A stretch of 64,000 nucleotides of DNA, taken from contig MKTT01000087.1 in NCBI GenBank assembly GCA_001898385.1, positions 20,114 through 84,113 on the forward strand, given 5' to 3'. Position 1 is the stretch's first letter; each line of letters begins with the position of its first letter. Below the pieces are notes generated by a model. The model saw nothing but the letters and a program-made list of their open reading frames with translations, was not told the DNA's origin and searched no databases. This stretch comes from Planctomycetales bacterium 71-10 (GTDB lineage: Bacteria > Planctomycetota > Planctomycetia > Isosphaerales > Isosphaeraceae). This document shows, piece after piece, positions 1 to 9,258 of this stretch. A program made the position numbers and the translations under genes.

Positions 1-543
1 GCGGGCCTCGTCGATCTTCAAGATCATGCAGTCGATCTCTTGATCGATGAAGTCGGCGATGTCGGACGGGCGGCGGATGTCGACCTGGCTGGCGGGCAGG
101 AAGACGTTGACGCCGATGTCGACCAGCAGGCCGCCCTTGATCTTGCGGGTGACCTTGCCGCGGACCACGTCGTTCTCGTGGTGCTTGGAGATGACCTGCT
201 CCCACGCGCGCTTGCGGTGGGCCTTCTTGCGCGAGAGGACGATCTCGCCGGTCTCGTCCTCCATCCCTTCGAGCAGGACCTCGACCTCGTCGCCGGGCTG
301 CGGCGCGGGCTCGTTCTCCCACTCGTTCAGGGCCACCAGGCCCTCGGACTTGTATCCCACGTCGACGACGACCTGATCGCCGACGACCTCAATGACCCGG
401 CCGGAGACGATCTCGCCGATCCCGAAGCTCTGACCTTCGCTGAGGAAGTCGTCCAGGCCCTTCGAGTCGTCGCCGGCGGTGACCACCGCGGCCAGCTCTT
501 CTTCGTTGATGTCGAATTCGCGAAGGAGGTTGCGATCTACCAT
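1..543 (-). CDS. rpsA: 30S ribosomal protein S1, N-terminal part (runs off the window)
   Basis: The first 181 residues of ribosomal protein S1, which helps the 30S subunit bind and unfold mRNA. The protein starts MVDRNLLREFDINEEEL. A first OB-fold/S1 domain begins near residue 42 (GEIVSGRVIEVVGDQVVVD) and a second starts near residue 122 (VVRGKVTRKIKGG) with the typical VDIGVNVFLPASQVD strand. The ATG at 543 fits the start of the acidic N-terminus. No strong Shine-Dalgarno precedes it, which is common for rpsA. The rest, several further S1 domains expected, lies outside the window. A sigma70-like promoter is visible about 170 bp upstream, and a MITE lies immediately beyond it. Confidence 0.9.
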   Translation of the reverse strand, partial: MVDRNLLREFDINEEELAAVVTAGDDSKGLDDFLSEGQSFGIGEIVSGRVIEVVGDQVVVDVGYKSEGLVALNEWENEPAPQPGDEVEVLLEGMEDETGEIVLSRKKAHRKRAWEQVISKHHENDVVRGKVTRKIKGGLLVDIGVNVFLPASQVDIRRPSDIADFIDQEIDCMILKIDEAR

Positions 544-713
544 AAGACCCGATTCGTGGTGTCTTCCGCCTCCGGCCGATCCGACGACCGGGGCGGACTC
601 GCCGGACCGCGAGCCCCGGCGGCCGGCAGGCCGGGCCGGACGCCTCGCGACGCTCGACGAAAGCCGAAAAGGAAAACCACCCCGGCACGCGCGGGATGGG
701 TGGACCATATCGA

Positions 714-743
714 ATACTATCAGGGAAGGCGAACCCCTGACAA
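714..743 (-). promoter_or_regulatory. Putative sigma70-type promoter of rpsA
   Basis: Read on the minus strand, a TTGTCA box (743-738) and a TAGTAT box (719-714) are separated by 18 bp. This would give a leader of roughly 165 nt before the rpsA ATG at 543. It is the best promoter-like pair in this gap, but it is inferred from consensus only, and planctomycete promoters are poorly defined. Confidence 0.4.
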
Positions 744-758
744 CCGGACTTGCCGAGG

Positions 759-1040
759 GGGTGTGCCTTCGGAATTTGGCGGATCGCGTCGGAGGTTGAA
801 GGGACATCATAACGGCCTTCCCCCTGACGGGGGAAGGTGGCCCGAAGGGCCGGATGAGGGGGAAGACGAGCGCGGGGGCCGCCGGATCTCGCGCCGGCCC
901 GGACGGGCGGGCCTTCGAATCCCGACGGTGCCCGTGCTTCGCGTCCCCCTCATCTGACCCCTCCGGGGTCTGTCTTCCCCCGCGAGGGGGGAAGACGTCC
1001 ATGAACCCGCGACCTTCCGCCAAATTCCGAAGGCACACCC
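759..1040. mobile_element. 282-bp MITE with perfect 25-bp inverted ends and 8-bp target duplication
   Basis: Positions 759-783 and 1016-1040 are perfect 25-bp inverted repeats (outer end GGGTGTGCCTTCGGAATTTG). The flanks 751-758 and 1041-1048 are an exact direct repeat, TGCCGAGG, as expected of a target-site duplication. There is no plausible gene inside. The ends match 20 of 25 positions with the right end of the ISKra4-like element at 32289-33698, which also has an 8-bp duplication. The natural reading is a non-autonomous element moved by an ISKra4-type transposase. The core (816-996) is a copy of a palindromic repeat found three more times in the window. Confidence 0.88.
816..996. repeat. 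Palindromic intergenic repeat, copy 1 (inside the MITE)
   Basis: Two hairpin-forming ends (CCTTCCCCCTGACGGGGGAAGG at the left, TCTTCCCCCGCGAGGGGGGAAGA at the right) flank a loop. Next to each end are the inverted words GGATGAGGGGG and CCCCCTCATC. The same architecture recurs at 50726, 58729 and 60706. It has no coding potential and is symmetric, so strand has no meaning. Confidence 0.8.
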
Positions 1041-1176
1041 TGCCGAGGTGGGTCGCCGCGGGCCCCGGGGACGGCCTTGACCGCGCGCGCCGGCCGCGAT
1101 AGCGTGCCCCCGCGATCGGTCCCCGCGGGCGGCGGCCCCGCCGATCGCGCGGGCGGACGCCCCGGGGAATGGCGAC

Positions 1177-1701
1177 ATGCGACGGCGAGCGAACGGACGG
1201 GCGACCCTGGCGGCCTTGCTGGCCCTCTCGCCGGGCTGCGCCCTCCCCAGGCCCGCCATGGCCCCCGTCAGCCGCGACTTCGAGTTTTCGACCGGCCAGG
1301 GTGCCCAGACCTTCCCCGCCCCCTCCTCCGCCGTCGCCGTCGCCGTCGCCGAGGCCCTCTCCGACCTGGACATGCGCGACGTCCGCCCGCTACGGGACGG
1401 GGCCGTCCTCCGCTACGAGGCGGTCACCAAGGACGACCGCTCCTGCTCCGCGACCATCCGGTCGCTGGCCGGCTCCTCCACCGCGACGGTCCGCGTCGGC
1501 TGGTTCGGCGACGAGGCCCTCTCGCGCGCGATCCTCGATCGGGTCGCCGTCCGGCTGGGCGAACGCCCGCCCGAGCCCATCCCCGACGAGCCGCCGAGCA
1601 CGCCGGCGCGCAACCCATTCTTCTCGCGCGACGCCGTGCCCGACTCGGTCATGCTCCGCGATCAGGTGGAGGCCCCGTACAACGACCGCGTCGTCCCCTG
1701 A
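1177..1701 (+). CDS. Putative lipoprotein, DUF3568-like
   Basis: A 174-residue exported protein of unknown function. The N-terminus is basic (MRRRANGRA), followed by a hydrophobic stretch and a lipobox-like LSPGC with the cysteine at residue 21, suggesting lipidation. The body has the alternating strand pattern of small DUF3568-type lipoproteins (AVAEALSDLDMRDVRPLRDG, then RVGWFGDEALSRAILDRVAVRL). The tail is proline-rich. Expression would be monocistronic, since 770 bp of non-coding DNA follow. A near-perfect hairpin at 1770-1793 may end the transcript. The DUF3568 assignment is from memory of the fold pattern and is tentative; a secreted lipoprotein is the safer call. Confidence 0.6.
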   Translation: MRRRANGRATLAALLALSPGCALPRPAMAPVSRDFEFSTGQGAQTFPAPSSAVAVAVAEALSDLDMRDVRPLRDGAVLRYEAVTKDDRSCSATIRSLAGSSTATVRVGWFGDEALSRAILDRVAVRLGERPPEPIPDEPPSTPARNPFFSRDAVPDSVMLRDQVEAPYNDRVVP

Positions 1702-2475
1702 CCTCGTGGGGCGAGGGGGACGCACGATCGCGTGGGGGGGAGGATGTCGCGCCTTGAATGGCCCGGCCTGGGGACGCCAAGATTGGCGTTCCCGTTGGCC
1801 AACGGCGACCCGGTCCGATGCCTGCGTCCGTGCGGGATCGGGGTCCGGGCCGTGTGGCCGAACGTGGACGGGCCCATCCGGCGGGGCCGGGCGGGACCAT
1901 CCAAAAAAAGGCCGTACCCGACGCGCGCTTCCTTGCCGCCGGGAAATCGGACCTTGAGCTTCGAGGGAGGAACCGCATCGCCGGGATCGGCGGGCGGCGG
2001 GGCTGCATGAAGGGATCGTATGATAACCAACTTGAACAGCGGCATGACTTAGCGTTGAACTTGAATCGTCGTCATGTCGCGAACGATCGTCAAAATACGA
2101 TCAATCCGCGTGCGAGTCAACCCTCGCTCCGATTTTTCTGGGTGTCCAGGGCGGCCCCTTCCGGGCGGATTCCGGGCTCGCGGGGCATGCCCCGATCTCC
2201 GTCGCGTCCCGCCCCGATGCGGCGCGACGGTCGGCCCGCGATCGGATCGATGATCCCCAAGGACGGCCTCGCCCTCCGATCCCCCCCCGCTCTCGGCGTG
2301 GCCATACTAGACCTGCGACGGTCGTTTGTGGATGGCTATGTGAAAGTTTTCATGGGTGGCCCGGGGCCGCAGCCGCCCGCGGAAACTTGTCCCACGCCGT
2401 CGCGTGCGCTACGCTGGTCGTCTCCCGGTCGGTGCGGCCGGACGTAGCACCCCGACGCGAAAGGCGAGGACGAAG
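1702..2475. other. 774-bp intergenic region without a recognisable gene
   Basis: No frame here has a convincing protein. Visible features are a hairpin at 1770-1793 (GGGGACGCCAA paired with TTGGCGTTCCC) that may terminate the lipoprotein transcript, and a clearly less GC-rich patch at about 2015-2110 and again at 2325-2360 that could hold the promoter of the following membrane gene. No repeat element of the families found elsewhere was seen. Confidence 0.5.
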
Positions 2476-3570
2476 ATGTCCGACGGGTCGACGGAGCCTC
2501 GCGGGCGGATCGCGTCCCTGGACCAGTTCCGGGGCTATACGGTCGCGGCCATGCTGTTCGTGAACTTCGTGGGCGGGCTCGACGCCTTCGCGGCGACGTT
2601 CAAGCACCACCGGACGTATTGCAGCTACGCCGACACGATCATGCCCCACTTCTTCTTCGCGGTGGGGTTCTCGTACCGCCTGACGTTCCTCCGTCGGCTG
2701 GCGGCGCTCGGCCGCCGCTCCGCGTCGACGGCCGTGGTCCGGCGGGCGCTCGGGCTGATCGTGCTCGGGTTCGTGCTCTACCACCTGGACGGCCGGGTCA
2801 AGACGTGGGACGAGCTGCGGGAGCTGGGGGCGGGCGGGTTCCTGGCGACGGCCTTCCGCCGCGAGCCGTGCCAGACGCTCGTCCAGATCGCGCTCACGTC
2901 GCTCTGGATCCTGCCGGTGGTGGCGGCCTCGGCGCGGGCGCGGGTCGCCTTCATGGTCGTCGGCGCGGCGTTGCATCTGGCGCTGTCGCGGTGGTTCTGG
3001 CTCGACTTCGCGTGGAAGACGCCCGTGATCGACGGCGGCTGGCTGGGGATCCTGACCTGGGCGATCCCGACGCTGGTCGGCACGCTGGCCTACGACGCGA
3101 TCGCCGCGCGCGACGCCGACGGTCGCCCGCGAGCCTCGGCCGCCCCGGCGCTCCTGGGCTGGTCGATCGTCCTGATGGCGGCCGGCTACGGCCTGGCCTC
3201 GATGAACGGCCTCGCCCCGCCCCCGTTCACGCCGCCGCCGGACGGGTCGGTCGTCGACCTGTGGACGATGAGCCAGCGCACCGGGAGCGCGTCGTACCTG
3301 ACGTTCGCCGCGGGGTTCTCGCTGGCGGTCTGCGCCCTGTTCGTGCTCCTGTGCGACGCCGCGGGGCTGTCGGTCGGCGTCTTCCGGACCTTCGGGACGA
3401 ACGCCCTGGCGGCGTACGTCCTCCATCCGCTCGTCGAGCAAGCCGTCCGCCCCTACATCCCGCGCGACGCGCCGCTCTGGTATGCGGCGCTCGGGACGGC
3501 CCTGTACTTCCTCATCTGCTGGGCCCTGGTCCGACGCCTTGAGAAGGACCGGATTTTCCTGAAGCTCTGA
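2476..3570 (+). CDS. Multi-pass membrane acyltransferase-like protein (HGSNAT/DUF1624-DUF5009 type)
   Basis: A 364-residue integral membrane protein related to heparan-alpha-glucosaminide N-acetyltransferase-like (NagX/COG4299) proteins, which pass acetyl groups across the membrane to sugars. The family signature is near the start (RIASLDQFRGYTVAAMLFVN), followed by DTIMPHFFFAVGFSYRLTF and about ten hydrophobic segments. The conserved late motif FGTNALAAYVLHPLVEQ is also present. I chose the ATG at 2476 because it sits directly before this signature. An upstream in-frame start at 2356 adds 40 residues of non-family sequence. The actual substrate is unknown. The gene stands alone between intergenic regions. 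Confidence 0.72.
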   Translation: MSDGSTEPRGRIASLDQFRGYTVAAMLFVNFVGGLDAFAATFKHHRTYCSYADTIMPHFFFAVGFSYRLTFLRRLAALGRRSASTAVVRRALGLIVLGFVLYHLDGRVKTWDELRELGAGGFLATAFRREPCQTLVQIALTSLWILPVVAASARARVAFMVVGAALHLALSRWFWLDFAWKTPVIDGGWLGILTWAIPTLVGTLAYDAIAARDADGRPRASAAPALLGWSIVLMAAGYGLASMNGLAPPPFTPPPDGSVVDLWTMSQRTGSASYLTFAAGFSLAVCALFVLLCDAAGLSVGVFRTFGTNALAAYVLHPLVEQAVRPYIPRDAPLWYAALGTALYFLICWALVRRLEKDRIFLKL

Positions 3571-3817
3571 TCGGGCCTTTTCGGCGGCCCTGGTTGCCGC
3601 CGCTCGGTCCGCGTCCTAGGTTCGGGTTGACGAGCCCCTCGACCGCGGGATTTCGACGCGGATCGATCCAATTCGGATCGGGCGCGCCCCGGCCCGCACA
3701 TCCCCCACGGCCCCTATCGGACGGGCGACGCGCGTCGTCGCGCCCGGCCCGGGGCCGCCTCGCGCGCCGGAGTGGGACGCGGCCTTCACAAGATTCACCC
3801 CCAGCAGGTGCGCCCCC

Positions 3818-6800
3818 ATGAACCTCCTCGACGCCCGCGCCGGTTCTCGTGGCACCCAACGACGGCGATCGGCCCGCGGCCCGGCCCCGCGGCCCCGCCG
3901 CCGCCGGCCCGACCTGCGGCTGGAGCCGCTGGAGGACCGCATGGTCCTCGCCAGCTACATCCTGGGCGGCCTGGAGTTCGTCGCCGACGACGCCTTCGTC
4001 GCCGTCGGCTCGACGGCGACGAACTCCGGGACGATCTCCGTCGGGTTCGCGACCGGCCCGAGCGGCACGTTCCAGCCGCTCCTCTCGCTGGCCGGCGACT
4101 TGACGATCCAGACGGGGGGCGACCCCTCGTTCGCGCTGAGCGGCTCGATCGCCTCGGCGTTCGGCGATGCGACGCCCCTGCTCGACTCGGGCTCGTACTC
4201 CTTCGACATCGACGGCCTCATCAACGACGGCCTGTCGAGCCTGGACGGGAAGTCGCTGACGGTCGCCGGGGCGACGTTCACGCTCGATTCGATCAAGCTG
4301 GTCGACGACCCGGCGGCCGGCCCGCAGGTCCGGCTCCAGGGCGGGCTGTCCATCCCGGCGCTGGCCGGCCTGGACGCGACCGTGACCGGCCAGGACTACG
4401 TCTGGATCGGCGCGGCCGGGATCGGGCTCACGGGGGTCGACGCCTCGATCACCGGGTCGGTGCAGGCCGCCGGCCTGACCTTCGACGCCACCAATCTGTC
4501 GATCGACTACTCCGACGCCGGAGGCCACGATCGGTTCACGCTGACCGGCGGCACGTCGTTCGCCCTCGGGTCGGAGCAGGTCGCGGTCCAGTGGGGCGGG
4601 TCGTCGACCGACGGCCTGGCGATCGTCGACGGCGTCCTGACGAGCCTGGACATGGCCGTGACCGGCTCGCTGAGCGTGGGCTCGCTGGCCTTCTCGCCCA
4701 GCGCCCTGACCATGACCTATTCGGCGTCGCCCGAGCGGTTCACCGTGACCGGCGGCGCGTCGTTCACGCTCGAAGGCCAGTCGGTCGACGTCCAGTTCGG
4801 CGGCGGCTCGACGACCGGGCTGGTGATCCAGGGCGGCGCGCTGACGAGCCTGGACGCGGCCGTGACGGGCTCGTTGAGCGTCGGCTCGCTGGCGATCTCG
4901 GCCCAGGCGCTCACGCTGACCTACGCGGCCCCGTCCACCTACACCGTGAGCGGCGCGGCGACGTTCACGATCGGCCAGGAGACGGTGAGCGTCCAGCTCG
5001 GCGGCGGGGGGACGCAGGGCCTGGTGGTCGTCGACGGCGACCTGACGAGCCTGGACATGGCGGTGACGGGCTCGTTCAGCCTGGGCTCGCTGACGATCTC
5101 GGCCGACGCCCTGGCCGTGACCTACGCGGCGGCGACCGGCTCGCAGCCGGCGACGTACACGATGTCCGGGACGGCCCACTTCGCCCTGGCCGGCGACACG
5201 ATGACCGTGCAACTCGGCGGCGCGGGCACGGCCGGGCTGGTGATCGAGGGCGGCGAGCTTTCGAGCCTGGACGCGGCCGTGACCGGGACGTTCGACGTCT
5301 CGTCGCTGACGTTCTCGGCCCAGTCGCTGACGCTGGACTACCAGGCGGCGCAGTCGAGCTACGCCGTGACCGGCGGCGCGACGGTCGGGCTGGCGGGCGA
5401 GACGGTGAGCGTGCAGTTCGGCGGAGGCGGGTCCCAGGGCCTGGTGATCGAGGGCGGCGAGCTTTCGAGCCTGGACATGGCGATCACCGGCTCGTTCACG
5501 GCGCTCGGGCTGACGCTGGCGGCCCAGGGGCTGCGGTTCGAGTACGACGCCGCCCAGGACCAGTTCGAGATGTCCGGCGGCGTCGCGCTGTCGACGTCGT
5601 CGCAGCCGTTCAACAGCGGCGGCACGGGCAAGATGTTCGACGGCGTGTCGGCGACGTTCGGCTCGGGCTCGACGCCCGGCCTCGTCGTCAAGGACGGGTC
5701 GATCCGGCAGCTCGACGTCACGATCAACGGCGGCTTCGACCTCTTCGGCCTGACCGTCGCGCCGAACGACCTCCACATCGCCTACGACGCGGGCGACGAG
5801 CTGTTGCAGGTGACGGGCGGCCTGACCGTCACCGAGCTGTTCGGCGCCTCGGCCGACCTGCCGAACGGCGGGATCACGATCGACCTGGCCACCGGGGCCG
5901 TGACGATCGACGGCCTGCAACTCGGCCTCAGCGACGTCTCGCTGGGGGCGTTCACGATCCAGCAGTTCACGATCCTGTACGAGCAGACGGCGCAGGGGAC
6001 GGACGTCGATGCGACGATCGAGCTGGCGTTCCCGGCCGGCTGGGCGGTCGGCGGCTCGATCGCCATCGTGAACGGCGAGGTCCAGGACGTCTCGATCAAC
6101 TATTCGGACGCGCAGGGCGAGGGGATACCGATCGGGGCGACGGGCCTGTTCGCGACGGCCATCTCGGCCACGGTCGACAACCTGGAGCAGCCCGACGACC
6201 TGGTCGTCAGCGGCTCGATCACGGCCGACCTGGGCCCGCACGTCACGATCCAGGGCCGCAGCGTCTCCATCGTCTCCGTCACCGGCACGTTCACCGTCGA
6301 CGCTAGCTCGCTGGTCATCACGGCGAACGTCAGCATGGCCGACGGCCTCATCGGCCAGGGCTCCGGCAAGCTCACGGCCGACTGGGCGACTGGATACTAC
6401 GCCCTGACCGTCGACGTCTCGATGTTCGACGGGGCGTTCGACGTCAGCGGCGAGATCCAGTTCAACAACCAGGGCGACCTGGCCATCAACGCCCAGGCGT
6501 CCGTGGAGGTGCCGGAGTCCGTGCCGATCATCGGCGGCGACCGGATCGGCGACGTCGGGTTCGCGTTCGAGTACATGTACAACAACGGCGACCCGACCGG
6601 CTTCGCGGCGGCCTGGACGACGATCAGCTTCCTCTGGTCGTCGACGACGGTCGGCTTCGAGTACGACCTGAACGGCGGCTTCTCCATCCTGGGATCCGGC
6701 GGCGTGGCGGCGGTCGACGGCCCGCTCAGGTTGCCGCCGAACGTGCCGGCCTCGGCGCAGCCGTTGCTGGCGCAGTACGTCCCGATCGGGCAGCTCCCCG

Positions 6801-9253
6801 CCGCTCCCGGGCGGGCGAATCCGACGGGCGCGGCGCTGGACGTCCCCGCGGGGGTCTCCACGGCCACGCTGACGCTGGACGTCGCCTCGCCCTGGCGGCG
6901 CATGGCGCTGGTGCGGACGGTCGGCGGCTCGTCGTCGTCCATCGACCTGGCCGACCCGGTGCTCGGCCGCATGTATCTCGTCGACCTGGGCTCCGGGGCC
7001 GTCTACCCGTATGACGCCGCGTCGGTCGGCTCGGCGACGCCTTCGGCCGCCTACGCGAACTTCGCATTCCTGACCGTCGTGCAGGAGACGCCGACGACCA
7101 ACACGGTCGTCCTCCAGGCGGCGACGCCGCTGGGGGCGAAGGCGCTGCCCGTCGGGCCCTATCATCTGGCGCTCTACTGGGACGGCTCGGCCGCGGCGGT
7201 GCCGGCGATCGCGTCGTCGTCGGCGTCGACGATCTGGGCCTCCCCCGTCGTCGCCGCGGCCTCGGTCGACGCGAGCGTCGCGGGGGGCCGGGCCACGCTG
7301 TCGGGGACGATGGCCCCGGGGCTGGCGAACTCGGCGCAGGTGGTCTTCTACGCCACTTCGAAGGCGGGCGGCCGGACGGGCGTGAGGATCGGGACGGCGA
7401 CGGTCGCGAACGGCGGCCTGGTCGTCGCGGCCGACGGGACGTTCACGGCGACGGTCGTCCCCGACGCGACGTACCTCGCGCCGGGCCGCTACTACGTCTA
7501 TGCGGCGCTCCGCGACGGCGCGAACCCGCACGCCTTCTCCGCGACGTCTTCCGACTCGTTCTCGACGGCGGCGGTCGCCGGGCGCGTGGTCGACGCCGCT
7601 GGCGAGGGCGTGGCGGGGGTGACGGTCCGGCTCGCCGTCCCCGGCGGGGGCGTGACGACCACCGCGACCGACGCGGACGGGTACTACTCGATCGGCGCCG
7701 TCGGGGCGTCCTTCTCCGGCGTCGTCTCGATCGTCCTGCCGAATGGGGCCGAAGTCGACTCGCCGACGTCCGTGGCCGTCGACTACGACGGGATCCATCC
7801 CGCCGCCGTTCAGTTCTCCATCCTCACGCCGGCGATGATCTCCGGCACGGTGGCCGAGAAGCCCGTCGGCTCGACGGCGGCGAATCCGCTGGCCGGCGTG
7901 CGGGTCTTCCTCGACCTCGACGACGACGGCGAGCTGGACGAGGGCGAGCGCTCGGTCGTGACCGACTCGCGCGGGCGATATCGGTTCCGCGACGTGGGCG
8001 TCGGGTCGTACAAGGTCGTGGTGATCGCGCCCGACGGCCATTCGGCCAACGCGACGCTCTCCCGGGCGGTGACGACGGCCGACGACCACGACCACGACCA
8101 CGTCGCGGGGGTCGACTTCGACTTCTCCCGGGCGAACCACCGGCCCGATTCGACCGTGACGAGCCCGACGAAGGCGACCGTCGGCCGGCTGACGTACCTG
8201 GGCTCGGTGAGCGGCCGGGCCGACGACCCGGACGGCAAGGCGGACCTGGCCTACGTCTCGGTGACGATCCGAGACGCGACGACGGGCCTCTACTGGGACG
8301 GCTCCGCGTTCGCCTCCGCGTCCCCGGTCGCGATCACGGCCCGCGGGACGGCGACGTGGTCGGTCGAGCTGCCGGCCTCCGCCCTGACCCACGGCCACGG
8401 CTACACCGTCGAGAGCCGCGCCTTCGACCGTTACGGCTCGTCCCAGGAGACCCCCTCCGTCCGGACGTTCGCCTACGATGCGCCGGTGGTCGTCGACGCT
8501 TCGAACCCCTCCACGCCGACGACTCCCACGGACCCGACGACGCCGACGACTCCCACGGACCCGACGACGCCGACCACCCCCACCACGCCGACCACGCCCA
8601 CCACGCCGACGGCGGAACGCGCGGCCTCGACGACGACGCTGACCGCTTCCACGTCGACGGCGGTGGGCGGCCAGGCGGTGACCCTGACGGTCCGCGTGAC
8701 GGCCGCCGGCGCGGCGGCGAGCGGGCAAGTCCAGGTCCTCGACGGCGATCAGGTCGTCGCGGTGCTGACCCTGCAAGGGGGCGAGGCGAGCTACACCGCG
8801 ACGCTGGGGCTCGGGGTCCACGCGCTGACGGCCCGCTACCTCGGCGACGCGGCGACGCTGCCGGGCGGGTCGGACGTCGCGACGGTGGACGTCGCTCTGG
8901 GTCGGGCCGAGGTCGTCGACGCGCAGGGGAGGATCGGGATGGCGGTCGGCGGGACCGACGCGGACGAGCAGGTCACGATCATGGCCGTCGGCAACCGGAT
9001 CCGCGTGATCGTCCGCTCGGGCGCCTCGCTGCGGCAACGGACCGTGCGGACGTACACCGCCGGCCGGCGGACGGCCTTCGTGGACGTCTACACCGGCGGG
9101 GGCCGCGACGTCGTCCGCGTCGTGGGCCGCCTCCCCCGCGGCCTCCAGATCCGCCTCCCCGACCTCTCGGCGACGGACGTCGTCCGCGGCCTCGGCGGCC
9201 GGGCCGCCGGCTTCCTGCAGGCGGCCGGCCGGCTGATCCGCCGGGGGTGGTGA
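3818..9253 (+). CDS. Giant secreted/surface repeat protein with LEPLEDR signature
   Basis: An 1811-residue extracellular protein. Residues 1-34 are very Arg-rich, followed by LEPLEDRMVL (35-44), the N-terminal signature of planctomycete surface proteins. At about 205-620 there are six copies of a 67-72-residue beta-rich repeat, each carrying a SLDxAVTGS-like core and a VQxGGG strand. A long beta-rich region follows. A carboxypeptidase-regulatory-like domain starts near 1253 and an SdrD-B-like domain near 1341 (LDLDDDGELDEGE, a likely Ca site). A Pro/Thr linker spans about 1564-1600, followed by a bacterial Ig-like domain (1602-1692). The C-terminal module is beta-rich (VDVYTGGGRDVVRV). It probably works in adhesion or as part of the cell envelope; no catalytic motif was seen. 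It has no close operon partner. Confidence 0.85.
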   Translation: MNLLDARAGSRGTQRRRSARGPAPRPRRRRPDLRLEPLEDRMVLASYILGGLEFVADDAFVAVGSTATNSGTISVGFATGPSGTFQPLLSLAGDLTIQTGGDPSFALSGSIASAFGDATPLLDSGSYSFDIDGLINDGLSSLDGKSLTVAGATFTLDSIKLVDDPAAGPQVRLQGGLSIPALAGLDATVTGQDYVWIGAAGIGLTGVDASITGSVQAAGLTFDATNLSIDYSDAGGHDRFTLTGGTSFALGSEQVAVQWGGSSTDGLAIVDGVLTSLDMAVTGSLSVGSLAFSPSALTMTYSASPERFTVTGGASFTLEGQSVDVQFGGGSTTGLVIQGGALTSLDAAVTGSLSVGSLAISAQALTLTYAAPSTYTVSGAATFTIGQETVSVQLGGGGTQGLVVVDGDLTSLDMAVTGSFSLGSLTISADALAVTYAAATGSQPATYTMSGTAHFALAGDTMTVQLGGAGTAGLVIEGGELSSLDAAVTGTFDVSSLTFSAQSLTLDYQAAQSSYAVTGGATVGLAGETVSVQFGGGGSQGLVIEGGELSSLDMAITGSFTALGLTLAAQGLRFEYDAAQDQFEMSGGVALSTSSQPFNSGGTGKMFDGVSATFGSGSTPGLVVKDGSIRQLDVTINGGFDLFGLTVAPNDLHIAYDAGDELLQVTGGLTVTELFGASADLPNGGITIDLATGAVTIDGLQLGLSDVSLGAFTIQQFTILYEQTAQGTDVDATIELAFPAGWAVGGSIAIVNGEVQDVSINYSDAQGEGIPIGATGLFATAISATVDNLEQPDDLVVSGSITADLGPHVTIQGRSVSIVSVTGTFTVDASSLVITANVSMADGLIGQGSGKLTADWATGYYALTVDVSMFDGAFDVSGEIQFNNQGDLAINAQASVEVPESVPIIGGDRIGDVGFAFEYMYNNGDPTGFAAAWTTISFLWSSTTVGFEYDLNGGFSILGSGGVAAVDGPLRLPPNVPASAQPLLAQYVPIGQLPAAPGRANPTGAALDVPAGVSTATLTLDVASPWRRMALVRTVGGSSSSIDLADPVLGRMYLVDLGSGAVYPYDAASVGSATPSAAYANFAFLTVVQETPTTNTVVLQAATPLGAKALPVGPYHLALYWDGSAAAVPAIASSSASTIWASPVVAAASVDASVAGGRATLSGTMAPGLANSAQVVFYATSKAGGRTGVRIGTATVANGGLVVAADGTFTATVVPDATYLAPGRYYVYAALRDGANPHAFSATSSDSFSTAAVAGRVVDAAGEGVAGVTVRLAVPGGGVTTTATDADGYYSIGAVGASFSGVVSIVLPNGAEVDSPTSVAVDYDGIHPAAVQFSILTPAMISGTVAEKPVGSTAANPLAGVRVFLDLDDDGELDEGERSVVTDSRGRYRFRDVGVGSYKVVVIAPDGHSANATLSRAVTTADDHDHDHVAGVDFDFSRANHRPDSTVTSPTKATVGRLTYLGSVSGRADDPDGKADLAYVSVTIRDATTGLYWDGSAFASASPVAITARGTATWSVELPASALTHGHGYTVESRAFDRYGSSQETPSVRTFAYDAPVVVDASNPSTPTTPTDPTTPTTPTDPTTPTTPTTPTTPTTPTAERAASTTTLTASTSTAVGGQAVTLTVRVTAAGAAASGQVQVLDGDQVVAVLTLQGGEASYTATLGLGVHALTARYLGDAATLPGGSDVATVDVALGRAEVVDAQGRIGMAVGGTDADEQVTIMAVGNRIRVIVRSGASLRQRTVRTYTAGRRTAFVDVYTGGGRDVVRVVGRLPRGLQIRLPDLSATDVVRGLGGRAAGFLQAAGRLIRRGW
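4430..5530 (+). repeat. In-gene tandem repeats, six units of about 200-216 bp
   Basis: The coding sequence repeats with a period of roughly 67-72 codons. The core words (for example GAGCCTGGAC followed by GCGGTGACGGGCTC) recur near 4643, 4846, 5047, 5263 and 5467, with a more diverged first unit from about 4430. The nucleotide sequences of neighbouring units are close enough that slippage or recombination could change copy number. Confidence 0.75.
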
Positions 9254-9258
9254 GGCGG

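Noticed and set aside
911..926. tRNA-like T-arm words (CTTCGAATCCCG), also near 50810
   Set aside because: Both lie in repeat loops, without acceptor or anticodon stems.
8508..8615. Short direct repeats that could look like a CRISPR or microsatellite
   Set aside because: They encode the Pro/Thr linker of the surface protein, with no spacers of constant length.
3512..9037. 1841-codon open frame antisense to the giant surface protein
   Set aside because: Composition is Arg/Gly/Asp-rich without domains. It mirrors the third-position GC bias of the real gene.
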